Of a stretch of DNA of 64,000 bases, positions 44,002 to 54,960 are shown one piece after another (position 1 is the stretch's first letter; every line of letters starts with the position of its first letter). The DNA lies in assembly GCA_003952965.2 (NCBI GenBank), contig CM025850.1:20083552-20147551 (forward strand). The letters run 5' to 3'. Source of the stretch: Morella rubra (taxonomy: Eukaryota > Streptophyta > Magnoliopsida > Fagales > Myricaceae). The notes beneath the pieces were generated by a model that had not been told where the DNA came from, did no database searches, and was given only the letters and a program-made list of their open reading frames with translations. A program made the translations under genes and the position numbers.

Positions 44002-45632
44002 ATGGCAACTTCAAGCAACAACTCTCATGTTGAGGGACTCTCAACATCTAGACCTCCTTCCTTCAATGGAAGTGATTACTCCTATTGGAAAGCAAGGATG
44101 AAAATTTATTTTCAATCCATTGACTTTGATCTATGGCTTTGTATTTTAAATGGACCTCACTACCCTATGAAAGCCGTAGGTGAGACAATTGTCTCTAAGC
44201 CCGTTAATGAGTATACCGATGAAGACAAGAAGAAAATTTCTATAAATGCTAGAGCTATGAACATTCTTTATTGTGCTTTAGATAGAAGTGAATTCAATAG
44301 AATATCTACTTGTGTTAGTGCAAAAGAAATTTGGCATTCTTTAGAAATCACTCATGAAGGTACAAACCAAGTGAAAGAATCTAAGATAAGCATGCTAGTT
44401 CATAGCTATGAATTGTTTAAAATGAAACCGGAAGAAAACATTGGTGACATGCTTACTAGATTTACTAATATTGTAAATGATTTAAATGCTCTTGGAAAAA
44501 TGTACACTAACTCCGATTTGGTGAGAAAAGTTCTTAGATCACTACCAAAGACTTGGGAAGCCAAAGTCACCGCTATTCAAGAAGCAAAGGACCTCACCAA
44601 ATTGCCTTTGGAAGAGCTTGTTGGATCCCTTATGACTCACGAAATCACCATGAAGGGACATGAGGAGGAAAGTTCAAAAAGAGAAGCATAGCCTTGAAAT
44701 CCTCCGTAGTTGAGATTGAAGAAGATAATGATGATAGTGGAGATGAGGATATTGCTCTCATGACAAGGAATTTTAGAAACTTCCTCAAGAGAAAGCAAGG
44801 AAGGAAGAACTTCAAAGATTTCAAGAGAGAAGAGCCAAAGAAGGAATACCCAAAGATGGATAACAAGAAGGACCACATCACTTGCTACAAGTGCAAGAAA
44901 CCCGGTCACATTAAGGCGGATTGTCCACTTCTCAAATATAAAAAGAAAGCTATGAAAGCTACTTGGGAAGATAGTGATTCAAGCTCCTCCGATGAAGAAG
45001 ATGAGGGAGAAATCGCAAACATGTGCTTCATGGCTCTAGAAGATGATGAGGTATATTTCTCGGATCTTGAAGATTCAAAACCTTCATATGATGAATTAGA
45101 AAATGCTTTTGATGAGTTATACATTACGTTTGAAAAGCTTAAACTCAAATACAATGTTTTGAAAAAGAAGCATTCACTAGCTACAAGTGACCTTGATTCC
45201 TTAAATAATGAACAAGGAAATTTGAAGCTAGAGAATGAGGAATTGAAACTAAAAGTTTCAACTTTAGAAATTGAGAACAAAGCTTTCAAAGATAAGGTTA
45301 CTCGTCAAAACACTATTCTTGAAAAATTCACTCAAGGAAGCAAAGCTTTGGAGAACATTCTAAACAATCAAAGATGTGTTTTTGACAAAAGTGGTTTAGG
45401 CTACAAGCCTCATAAAAATGAAAAGTATTTCAAAAACTTCTTTGTCAAAGCTAAATCCTCAAATGAATCTCTTCATACTTGTAACTTTTGCAACAAGAAT
45501 GGACATCTAATATTTGATTGTCCTCTCAAGAAACTTGGATGCAAAGCTCTTAGAAAGATATGGGTTCCAAAGGGAACTATTGCTAACCCAAATGGACCCA
45601 AAAAGGTTTGGGTACCAAAAGCTTCATCTTGA
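44002..45632 (+). pseudogene. Copia gag (capsid and two zinc knuckles), one frameshift
   Basis: The first frame (44002-44691) opens MATSSNNSHVEGLSTSRPPS with FNGSDYSYWKARM, the start of the Copia gag domain, and runs to a stop at about 44689. The second frame (44694-45632) continues with an acidic stretch, a CCHC knuckle CYKCKKPGHIKADC, a long coiled coil (about 45090-45350) and a second knuckle CNFCNKNGHLIFDC. A single-base change near 44685 splits the two; otherwise the ORF is well preserved. The protein would form the capsid and bind RNA. Confidence 0.9.
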
Positions 45633-45649
45633 TTTTGTTTTGTAGGATT

Positions 45650-46594
45650 CAAGAAAAAGAAATGCAATAGTTGGTTCTTGGATAGTGGTTGTTCAAGACA
45701 CATGACCGGTGACCCATCAAGATTCTCAAGCCTATCAACCATCAAAGGTGGAAATGTAACATTTGGCGACAACTCCAAAGGGAAAATCATTGGTATAGGT
45801 AATATTGGTGGTAACTCTCTTCCTTTAATTGAAAATGTCCTATTGGTTGATAAATTGAAGCATAACTTGCTTAGTATTAGTCAACTTTGTGATAAAGGTT
45901 ATAGAGTTGTATTTGAATCTTCTCGATGCCTTATTGAAAATGTCATAGATTATTATTTATTGGCCATAGGAACTCAAATGTGTACAAGATTGACATTGAT
46001 CAAAATGCTTGTGTGGATAATTGTCTTGTGGTCAATGTAAATGATAGTTGGCTATGGCATAGAAGATTGGGTCATGCAAGCATGCATCAAATTTTGAAAA
46101 TCTCTAAGCATGATCTTGTGAATGGGCTACCTAAATTGAATTTTGAAAAAGACCAAGTTTGTGAAGCTTGTCAAATGGGAAAACAAGTGAAAACCTCTTT
46201 TAAATCCAAAAACTTCATTTCAACTAGTAGACCTCTACAATTACTTCATTTGGATTTATTTGGTCCATCAAGAATTCAAAGTCTTGGTGGAAAGTCCTAT
46301 GCCTTTGTAATTGTGGATGACTACTCTAGGTTCACTTGGATTTTGTTTTTAGCTTCAAAAGATGAAGCCATTCATGAGTTCATTAAATTCTCAAAAAGGG
46401 TGCAAAATGCAAAAGGATACACCATTGTGGCCATTAGAAGTGACCATGGTGGTGAATTCGTAAATGAGAAGTTTGAATCTTTTTGTAGCATGAATGGTTA
46501 TGAGCATAATTTTTCAACACCTAGAACTCCTCAACAAAATGGGTTGTTGAGAGAAAGAATAGAACTATTCAAGAGATGGCAAGAACTATTTTGA
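45650..46594 (+). pseudogene. Copia protease and integrase, frameshifted
   Basis: The protease site WFLDSGCSRHMTG lies at about 45670-45710 (aspartic DSG). A frame change at about 45975 leads to 45980-46594, with the zinc-binding HHCC start (WHRRLGHASM ... CEACQMGK) and integrase core LLHLDLFGP, VDDYSRFTW and IRSDHGGEF. The frame then breaks near 46560 in the helix carrying the catalytic Glu (NGLLRERIE). The DDE residues are visible, but the protein is not continuous. Confidence 0.9.
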
Positions 46595-48452
46595 ATGAAA
46601 ATAAGTTACCAAAATATTTTTGGGCCGAGGCCGTCAACACTCTTGCTATGTTTTGAATAGAGTTTCTATGAGACCCACTTTGAAGAAAACTCCTTATGAG
46701 CTTTGGAAAGATAGAAAACCCAACATCCATTATTTCAAAGTTTTTGGTTGTAAATGCTTCATTTTAAATACCAAAGACAACCTTGGAAAATTTGATTCTA
46801 AAACCGATGTTGGAATTTTCCTTGGATACTCTAATTCGAGTAAAGCTTATAGAGTTTATAACAAAAGGACTCTTTGTGTTGAAGAATCAATGCATATCAC
46901 TTTTGATGAAACTAATGGTCCGTTTGAGAAAAATGCAAGTGTAGATATTGAAGATATTGAGGGGGAGATGGAAGAACTTGAGATCAAGGATAACCCCACT
47001 CAAAACAAGGAAGCTCAATCTCCAAGTGAAGAAATTATTCAACCATTGCAAGGAGAAGGTACTTCACAAGAACTCCCTAAAGAATGGAGGTATGCTACTA
47101 GTCACCCTCAAGAGTTAATTATTGGTGATCCCTCTCATGGAACTAGAACTAGAGCTTCACTTAGAAATATTTGTAATCATCTTGCATTTGTGTCTCAAAT
47201 TGAACCAAGACTTTTCTTGAAGCCGAAAACGACGAAAGTTGGATTTTGGCAATGCAAGAAGAGTTAAACCAATTTGAGAGAAATCAAGTTTGGGAACTTG
47301 TCCCTAGACCCAAGGATCAAACCATTATTGGCACAAAATGGGTCTTTAGGAACAAGGTTGATGAGCACGGTACTATTGTTAGAAACAAAGCTAGATTGGT
47401 TGCTAAAGGCTATAATCAAGAAGAAGGATTGATTATGATGAAACATATGCACCCGTAGCACGTTTGGAATCAATTAGAATGCTTTTGGCCTTTGCTTGCT
47501 ATAAAAATTTTATGCTTTATCAAATGGATGTGAAAAGTGCTTTCTTGAATGGATTTATCATGGAAGAAGTCTATGTAGAACAACCACAAGGTTTTCAAAA
47601 TGAAGCTTATCCAAATTTTGTTTTCAAATTAAAAAGGGCTTTGTATGGACTAAAGCAAGCTCCTAGAGCTTGGTATGATAGACTTAAAACTTTCCTTGTT
47701 GAAAAAGGTTTTTCCATGGGTAAAGTTGACACAACACTTTTCACCAAGTCCAAAAACAATGATATCATAATTGTGCAAATTTATGTGGATGACATCATAT
47801 TCGGTGCTACTAATGATTCTCTTTGTCAAGAATTTTCCAAATTTATGCATGAAGAGTTTGAGATGAGTATGATGGGTGAGCTCAACTTCTTCCTTGGACT
47901 ACAAATCAAGCAATCCAAAGAAGGAATCTTCATAAACCAAGCCAAGTATATAAAGGATCTACTCAAACGCTTTGGAATGGAGAACTTGAAAGTGGCGGAA
48001 ACACCAATGAGCACATCGCTAAAGCTTGATGCGGATGAAAAAGGTAAAAAGGTGGACATCACCAAATATAGAGGTATGATTGGAGCTCTCCTCTATTTGA
48101 CGGCTAGTAGGCCGGATATTATGTTTAGTGTGTGTTTATGTGCTAGATTCCAAGCATGTCCTAAAGAATCTCATTTTGTGCCGTAAAAAGAATTTTTCGA
48201 TATCTTTTGGGTACTATTGACCTAGGACTTTGGTATCCTAGAGACACTCACATGAACCTAGTAAGCTATTCCGATGCCGACTTTGCTGGGTGCAAAGTCG
48301 AGAGAAAAAGTACTAGTGGTACTTGTCATTTCCTAGGATCATCTTTAGTTTCTTGGAGTAGCAAGAAACAAAACTCGGTTGCTTTATCAACAACCGAAGC
48401 GGAATACATAGCGGCCGGTAGTTGTTGTGCTCAAGTGTGTGATCAAAGTTGA
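46562..48452 (+). pseudogene. Copia integrase C-terminus, reverse transcriptase and truncated RNase H
   Basis: 46620-47267 holds the integrase C-terminal region (TPYELWKDRKPNIHYFKVFG, GIFLGYSNSSKAYRVYN). The RT follows in frames 47246-47458 and 47464-48186, with MDVKSAFLNGFIMEEVYVEQ, LKRALYGLKQAPRAWY and the catalytic IYVDDIIFGAT. RNase H (48207-48452) shows YSDADFAG and STTEAEYIAAGSCCAQ, then abruptly ends. The third catalytic Asp (normally in a DN..AI motif) is deleted. Frame breaks at about 46600, 47260, 47460 and 48190. Confidence 0.92.
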
Positions 48453-48630
48453 GATCATATTTGAGATCTAGCTCATTTGATATGTATTTTATTGATTTCC
48501 ATGGATTTTCATTGTTTTGATGTTTTAAACATGTTTAGAATGTCCTTATATATTGTTACATGTTTGACATTCATCAAATACATCATTCCATTTCATTTTG
48601 GGCATAAAAACTCATTTTTCAAAGTTCTCT

Positions 48631-48732
48631 GTAGCGGTCGACCATGTGGAACCGCTACACAAAGCGGTCGTTAGTAGACTACCAAGCGGTCGATGAACCG
48701 CTATCCGACCGCCTCGTCGAGCTATATATACA
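48631..48732 (+). promoter_or_regulatory. Candidate internal promoter upstream of the extra 3' ORF
   Basis: GTAGCGGTCGACC, AAGCGGTCG and related units (48631-48715) stand just before GCTATATATAC (48721-48731). The LTR U3 has the same motif (GTAGCGGTCGACCG) the same way upstream of its own TATA box. A CT-rich leader of about 270 bp then leads to ATG 49001. I infer a second promoter derived from, or shared with, the LTR. Confidence 0.5.
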
Positions 48733-49000
48733 GTTCACATTTCGACCTCCCTCTCTCACGTGAACCGCTTCTCCTCTCTCGACTCAAACCCTCTCAAATC
48801 CCTCCCAAAACACCATAATCTATCCTATAATCCATCCCAATCATTTTAGCCCATCAAATTCGGCCAAAACCCTCTCTTTTTGTGTGGATTCACATCAAAA
48901 TCCATCAAGCATTCACTTTTAGGGATTTCGGCCCCCTTTGAAACCCTAACCCTAGATTTCCACATTTCAGCCCTTTTCCTCTCATTTTCTCTCAATCATC

Positions 49001-50163
49001 ATGCCAAGGACAAAGCATGCTGCCATGGTTGGAAATGAGCGAGCTGGATCATCTCGTTCTTCAGCGGATCATTTGGGTGAGCCTGATTATTTTTTCGTAA
49101 TCCTGAATGTGCTGAGAAGTATTACAATGACTTTTCAAAGAGAAAAGTCATGTTGGGAAGGAAAGTGAATGTAGAATCACTTTCGATTTTGAGATTGAGC
49201 GTCCATTTGTGAAGCAGGTTGGAGAATTTGTTGGATATGGGTACCGAAGTGTTTCCCAAATATGTTAGGCTTTTCTTTGCTAATATGACTGTTGGGTGGG
49301 AAGCTGGAGGTTTATTTACCGTGAAGAGTATGGTTGGAGGACGGGATATTATTTTAAATGAAGTTATTCTAGGAGATATTTTGGGTATCCCACATGTCGG
49401 GATTCGGGCTTATGAGTTTAAAACTTGGCCCGTGTGTAAGGGCTTTGATTATGGAGAAGCCCTAGTTTACCTCCTAGGTAATGGTGTGGCAGAAATGCAC
49501 CTAGGAAAATCCATGCCAACCAATTACCAATTCGTTCGAGGTTACTTCATTTGATCTGCACCCATAACCTGATTCCTCGGGGTGGACACCGAGAGGAGGT
49601 GACTTTTATGGATGTCTTCGTGATTGAGCGACTTCTGAAAGAGAAAAAGTTCAACCTTCCTTATATTATGCTCAAACATATGGAAGCAGCATGTGAGTCT
49701 AAAAAGAATCTTCCATATGGCTTGCTGTTTACCAAGATATTTCGATATTTTGGGTTGCACTCAGTTCTCGAGAGCGAGACACTTTGACCAAGTGTGAACA
49801 ATTTGACACTACGGTCCTAACCCGGATGGGTTATAGAAGGACTTAGAAATACTTGGGTGCCGAAGCGTCAGGATAGTGATGAGGATGAGGATGAGGTGAT
49901 GCCTGAGGGTGAGAGGTAGATGCTGAGGCATGGAGTTTGATGTAGATGCTGATTTGGCTGATGATCCTCCCATTATTCCTTCCCTACCAGAGTTCCGACC
50001 CTACCTCTTCCTTTGATACTCGATTCACTGCTTTTGAGGAGAGGATTGCTATATGCATGAGGCACAGAACAAGTTCATTCAAGAGTTTACTTCTATGCAA
50101 GAGGAGCAGAGGCAGTTCTTTGCAGAGATGAGGACTTTTATGGCCCGCTTTCCTCCTCCATGA
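49001..50163 (+). pseudogene. Extra 3' ORF of the Copia element (putative plant transposon protein-like)
   Basis: ATG at 49001 opens MPRTKHAAMVGNERAGSSRS. Frame changes then lead to VEFVGYGYRSVS-like text and 49219-49554 (YVRLFFANMTVGWEAGGLFT, DILGIPHVGIRAYEF). The next pieces are 49551-49787 (TFMDVFVIERLLKEKKFNLP), an Asp/Glu-rich part, and a coiled-coil end (EAQNKFIQEFTSMQEEQRQF, MARFPPP) with a stop at 50161. The FFANM...LGIP core resembles the uncharacterised plant transposon protein domain (Transposase_32-like). Its position between RNase H and the polypurine tract is where SIRE-type elements carry their envelope-like ORF. I see no clear signal peptide or membrane segment. At least three frame changes. 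Confidence 0.7.
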
Positions 50164-50466
50164 TTTTCATTGCATATGCATTTCATTTTGTTTTGTATTT
50201 TTCTTTGCTTATGTATTTCTTTTTTATGATGACAAAGGGGGAGAGAATAGAATAGTCTCTCTTTTTGTATCTTTGCACCCCTTTGCAACTTTGATGTACT
50301 GCTTCTATGATATGAAAGTTCTTTATTATTCATATGCAATCTTTCATATTATATGCTAACATTTTGTCATTGAGGTATTAAAATGTTTAAAACCCCACAT
50401 CAAAGTACAAAAGATAGGGGAGACAAGATCAACAAAAGGAAGATCAATTAATTTATTGTCATCATC

Positions 50467-50479
50467 AAAAAGGGGAGAT
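50467..50479 (+). promoter_or_regulatory. Polypurine tract
   Basis: AAAAAGGGGAGAT immediately before the TGTTGG start of the right LTR; the plus-strand primer site. A second purine tract (ACAAAGGGGGAGAGAATAG) lies about 230 bp upstream, at 50232-50250. Confidence 0.85.
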
Positions 50480-51741
50480 TGTTGGCTTTTAGTCACAATC
50501 AATGTTTTGATGATAACAATAGAAGTAATTGAGATGTGAAGCAAAGCGGATCCAAAATGAGCACGAAGCGATCAAGCAACATCCCTTCAATGGAAGTGCT
50601 CTTAAAGTGAAGACTCAAGATGCTAGGGTAATTTTGTAACTCTAAGACTTCATCTTTAACAAGGATTTGAACCACACACTTGCATATTTCTTCAAAACTT
50701 GCATGAAATGTTTTACCTCTTGTTTTGAAGATTTAAAAATGTTTTTAAATGGCTTTAAAATATCCCAATTAAACTCTCAAACCTTTTATATACTTATGGG
50801 AAGTTAGTCTTTAAAATTGGGTATTTTAAGTTGGTCAAAATCGTGTTTTTAAAAACCGGATCATGTGCTTAAGTTGAGGAGGTCGACGGCGGCTGAAAGC
50901 GTCGACCGGTTGTTTAAAAAAAAAGAGCCTTCTGACTTTGACATTATGACCGTTGTGTAACGTAAACCTGCAGCGGTCGACCGGTTGTAGCGGTCGAGTT
51001 CATCGTGAATTTTTAACAGCTCGACTCCCAACGGCTATAACGGCTATTTTTCTTATGAGGCCTATATAAAGCCATTCCTACGCCTTTTAAAAGTTGCTGA
51101 ACAACTAAAATCATTTTGCTAAAGCTAAGAGTGATCTAAAACCTTTCAATCCTTGTTCAAACATCATTCACACATAATCAACACTTTCACATCCTTGTTG
51201 TTGTGTGAAGCCTAAGAGATAGAAATTTCTCATTGTAACATCTACTCCATCAAGGGAGTTTTAGTGCATTTTCGTTCATCCCTATACACTATTAAGAGAG
51301 TGATTCTCTTGTTTCCTTTTGGTGAGGTTTGTTCATCAAGGAGTTAAGAGGTTTGTTCTCAAACTCGTTCTTGAGCTTGAAGAGGTGTTTCTCAAGCTCA
51401 AGTGTAAGGAAACCTTTCCTTGGTTGAAGGGAGCATAGTGGAGAAACCTCAAGGCTCGGTAAAGGAGCTTGAGGGGTGGATGTAGGCGGGTTTGCCGAAC
51501 CACCTAAAAATCTTGTGTTTGCTTCTCTTCCCTTATCTCATTACATTGTGCTATTAGTTTCTTGTTCTAAGTTTTATTTCTCTATTTAAGTTGCAATATA
51601 TATTCTTGTGTTCAATCTTTTATTGCAATCACTTCTCTTTGTGAGACTTGTAGCTAGCAAACACTTTTTAAACGGTGAGTTTCGAAAAGTTTTGAAACTC
51701 AATTCACCCCCTCTTGGGTTGTTTTAATTATTGGCTATAGT
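50480..51741 (+). repeat. Right LTR, eroded 3' end
   Basis: It starts TGTTGGCTTTTAGTCAC like the left LTR and follows it closely, but has lost parts of the GCGGTCGACCG region (about 50880-51000). Up to CCCCTCTTGGGTTG (about 51721) it matches. The last 20 bases are only loosely similar to the left LTR end, and no TGCCA duplication follows. The end point is therefore uncertain. Confidence 0.85.
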
Positions 51742-51769
51742 TTCTCTACATAAAGGATTTTGTTGTCTT

Positions 51770-53880
51770 AACATGACTACCCATTGTGTCTTTGTATCTT
51801 GTCACGTTGTTTTTTAGTAAGCTATTTCCCCTTATATATTCTAGCGATGATATCCCTTCCATTCCATCTGATTTCACTAATTTTCTTATTTTTTTTATAA
51901 CACTTATGCATCCAAAAAGTTTATTTTCCTTTCTAGGTACAACCTCTGCTTTAACTCCAACTCCGCCCACTTTGTCATCTCCATGTGTGTCATGCAGTCT
52001 TGATCAGACTCTAATTGTTGCTCCTCCCCCGATACCATTTATGACTAGATCTCCTTTTGAGCAGAACTCGATGCCTTAAGTTGAAACGCCTTCTAGTATT
52101 TCTCCTGCAGAGCCTATAGCATTGCCTGGACTTGCTGCATAGTTCCCATCCAATACTTACTCTATGGTTACCAAGGCCAAGCCTCGTAGCTTAAAACCCA
52201 AATCTTATCATGCTATTATTCCTTCTTTGCAAATTTCCTTTTTCTCTTCTTTGATGGCTTTGCAAGAACCTCATGTTTTTAAGTGTTCTTTCAAGCATCC
52301 GAAGTGGGTGGCTGCTATGGAAGGTGAGATAAGTGCTCTTCACTCTAATAATAGTTGGTCCTTTGTCCCTTGCCCTACGGACAAGAAAGTGGTGGGTTGT
52401 CGCTGGATTTACAAGACCAAACTTTTGTCGGATGGGTCTATTGGGCACTCCAAAGCATACCTTGTAGCCTTTGTCTTGTTGCCAAAGGCTATATTGAACT
52501 AACTAGCTTGTATTTTGATGCCACCTTTAGTCCGATTGTGACGCTTGCTACTTTTCGTTAAGTTATCTCTCTTGCTACCACCTTCAAATGGTCTATGAAT
52601 CAATTAGACGTCAAGAATGCCTTTCTCCATGGTTCTGTTCAAGAAGAAGTTTACATGGATCAACCTTCTGGCCTCATATGTCTGTTGTCTTAACAAAGCT
52701 ATTTACGATCTCAAACAAGCGCCTCGCACTTGGTTCCATCGTTTCAACACATTTCTTTTTCAGTATGGCTTTCAGTGTAGTACTGCAAACTCTTCCTTAT
52801 TTATTTATACACGGCCTGCTGATAGTATTTATCTTTTACTATATGTTGACAATATTGTGTTCACTAGTAGTAATGCATCTCTACTTCAGTCCTTTATTGA
52901 TCATCTTAGGCATGAGTTTGCCATGAAGGATCTTGGTCTTTTACATTATTTTTTAGGCATTGAGGTCCAACATACGACTACAGGTCTTTTTCTCAATCAA
53001 TCTAAGTATGCTATAAATGTTCTTCATCTTCTCGGCATGACTGATTGTAAATCTGTATCCACTCTCATGATTGTCAATCAGCATCTTACATCACAGGGTG
53101 CTATATATTCAAATGTAACTCTTTACCAATCTTTGGTAGGTGCTTTGCAGTGTCTTGTTATTACTCAGCTTGATCTTGCTCACAGCATCAACAACATCTG
53201 ATAGTTGCTTCATTCACCCACGAAGGTGCATTTCACGGCTGTCAAATGTATCTTCTGCAATGTTAAGGGTACAAACCATTTTGGTTTGAATATTTCTCGT
53301 GCTAGTAATCATTCACTTGTGGCCTATTCTAGTGCAGATTAGGCAAGTTGTCCCGACACTAGACAATCTACTTCTGATTTTTGTTGTGCTCTTGGGCAGT
53401 AATTTGCTCTCTTGGAGTGCTAAAAAGCATCCTATTGTTTCTCGCTCTACCGTTGAGTCAGAATATCGCTCTTTGGCCTCTATTGCTGCTAAAGTTGTTT
53501 GGTTATAGAATTTCTTGTGTGAACTGCATCACACTCTCTCTACTCTTGTTGTCATCCACTATGACAATCAGAGTGCAATTTTCATGTCCTCCAATCTAGT
53601 TACTCACTCTTGTTCCAAGCAGATTGAACTTGATTATCATTTTATTCTTGAGTTGGTTGCTACAAGTAAAGTTCGTGTTAAGTTTATTTCTATTGCTCTT
53701 CAGATTGCAAACTTGTTCGCTAAGAGTTTATCTCGTAATCAGTTTGCTCCTTTTCGTCACAAACTAGTGGTTTCTAGTGTTACCTCTCCATCCACAATTC
53801 GCTTGAGGGGGATATTGAGAGTAATGGCAATTCATCATAGGATAATTCCCATGCTAGTCTTGGCATTCCTCTAGCAATTG
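51770..53880 (+). pseudogene. Second Copia element remnant: reverse transcriptase, RNase H and 3' end
   Basis: A different Copia lineage from the one at 42665. Frames give FKHPKWVAAMEGEISALHSN (about 52290), [37 protein letters not shown] (about 52595), AIYDLKQAPRTWFHRF and LLLYVDNIVFTSSN (the family YVDD box changed to YVDN). Further on are EFAMKDLGLLHYFLGIEV and the RNase H parts LLSWSAKKHPIVSRSTVESE and HYDNQSAIFMSS. It ends with a polypurine tract GAGGGGGATATTGAG (53805-53819), after which part of a 3' LTR may run to about 54000. Stops and frame shifts are frequent. Gag and integrase are missing. Confidence 0.85.
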
Positions 53881-54300
53881 TGTAAATCACCGTTAGTTTA
53901 AGAAATACACATATTTTGTATATTTTGTGAAATTTTGTTCTTTCACAAATTGTACATATCCTTTCTAATATATATACAACAAATTGTGTCCTCTCATCAT
54001 TATGCAGCAGAAACTTTCCTTCATACGTGTAGTCCAAACTATGATCATAGTCCTTGAAGTTGGTTTGTGTTTTTATCATGCTCCGCCTTCTGTGGTTGGT
54101 TTGTATTGTCCCCTGGCCCTTAAGGTCGACTTGTAGTTATTGTGGTTGTTCTACAACCCCTGTAGTTGTTCATGGCTCTGGCACTTGTGGCCGGATTAAC
54201 TTCCGAATCTTTGGATTTGGCATGTTGTAGGACCTTTTTCAATCTAAATTGTATCGGCTGTTTTTTTTTCTCGAATTTAATATATAAATTACATTTGCCT
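53881..54300. other. Putative LTR tail and unassigned sequence
   Basis: Following the Copia remnant's polypurine tract, AT-rich sequence to about 54000 could be the start of its right LTR, but no second copy is present to prove it. 54000-54300 shows no recognisable feature. Confidence 0.4.
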
Positions 54301-54311
54301 AAAGGAAAAAG

Positions 54312-54350
54312 CACAAACAAAGTTGTCAACACCTAGTAACTCTCTCTCTC

Positions 54351-54400
<50 letters not shown>

Positions 54401-54960
54401 TACACATTTTCTGTCTCACACACACATAAACATAGATATGCAAATGTGTAGGCTCACATTGAAATAAACACGATCAATATATATTTTGCTTCGTACAATT
54501 GCAGCAGATACACGTCACTAGAGTATGTAATGGAAGGGTTGCATTCAACAAAATTAGATGTCTTTAGCTTTGGTGTCTTAACATTGGAGATAGTCTGTGG
54601 CAAGAGAGATAATTTGTTACCAGTTGGAAGTCCTTGCCTAAACTTAACTGGACATGTAAGCAAAATATATCGTGGTTTAGTAAACTTCAGTATTGTACAC
54701 GTGATCTAAGATCTGACTCTTAAATTGGTCCAAGTGTAGGACATAATTTGACATTGTTGATTCAATATTGAACGAGGGCATATCCTGCACATCAAGTGTT
54801 GAGGTGTATTCTGATTGGGCTCTTATGCGTACAAGAACAAGTGACAAATCGTCATTGGCCGACCATGCTAGATGTTATATCCATGCTGGGAAATGAAACT
54901 GTTATTCCATCACCAAAGAAGCTATATATCAAAGATTACAACATAGAGAAAATACAAAGA
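54312..54960 (+). pseudogene. Receptor-like kinase pseudogene, copy A (kinase C-lobe only)
   Basis: Three exon remnants of a G-type lectin S-receptor-like kinase. First, about 54312-54338: STNKVV-like, ending the activation loop. Second, about 54510-54658: SLEYVMEGLHSTKLDVFSFG, then LTLEIVCGKRDN; normally APEYAMEG..S.KSDVFSFG. Third, about 54783-54950: [20 protein letters not shown], then [19 protein letters not shown]. The N-lobe, the HRD and DFG motifs and the ectodomain are absent. Introns still show TC/CA microsatellites as in copy B. The similarity to copy B starts abruptly at about 54312, next to the Copia remnant, so copy A is probably truncated by rearrangement there. Confidence 0.8.
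54341..54404. repeat. Compound (TC)n(CA)n microsatellite, copy A intron
   Basis: TC repeats followed by CA repeats, directly after CACCTAGTAAC. The same compound repeat at the same intron position occurs in copy B (59024-59085), so it predates the duplication. Confidence 0.9.

Larger units (their letters stand above)
42665..51741 (+). mobile_element. SIRE/Maximus-like Copia LTR retrotransposon with extra 3' ORF, defective
   Basis: LTRs are at 42665-43946 and 50480 to about 51741. The primer-binding site follows the left LTR and a polypurine tract precedes the right one. Internal order is gag with two zinc knuckles, protease, integrase, reverse transcriptase, RNase H, then a long gap with an additional ORF. 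Pol order (INT before RT) makes it Copia, and the gag coiled coil, two CCHC boxes and extra 3' ORF fit the SIRE/Maximus lineage. Frameshifts occur in gag, protease, integrase and the 3' ORF, and RNase H is truncated. The left flank ends TGCCA, but the right LTR end is eroded and not followed by TGCCA. Confidence 0.92.

Noticed and set aside
44637-45289. Ser/Phe-rich minus-strand ORFs (90 and 127 codons)
   Set aside because: Antisense shadows of the Glu/Lys-rich gag coiled-coil region.
49001-50163. Extra Copia ORF as a true envelope glycoprotein
   Set aside because: No signal peptide, membrane anchor or furin-like site is visible; the core looks like the uncharacterised plant transposon protein family instead.
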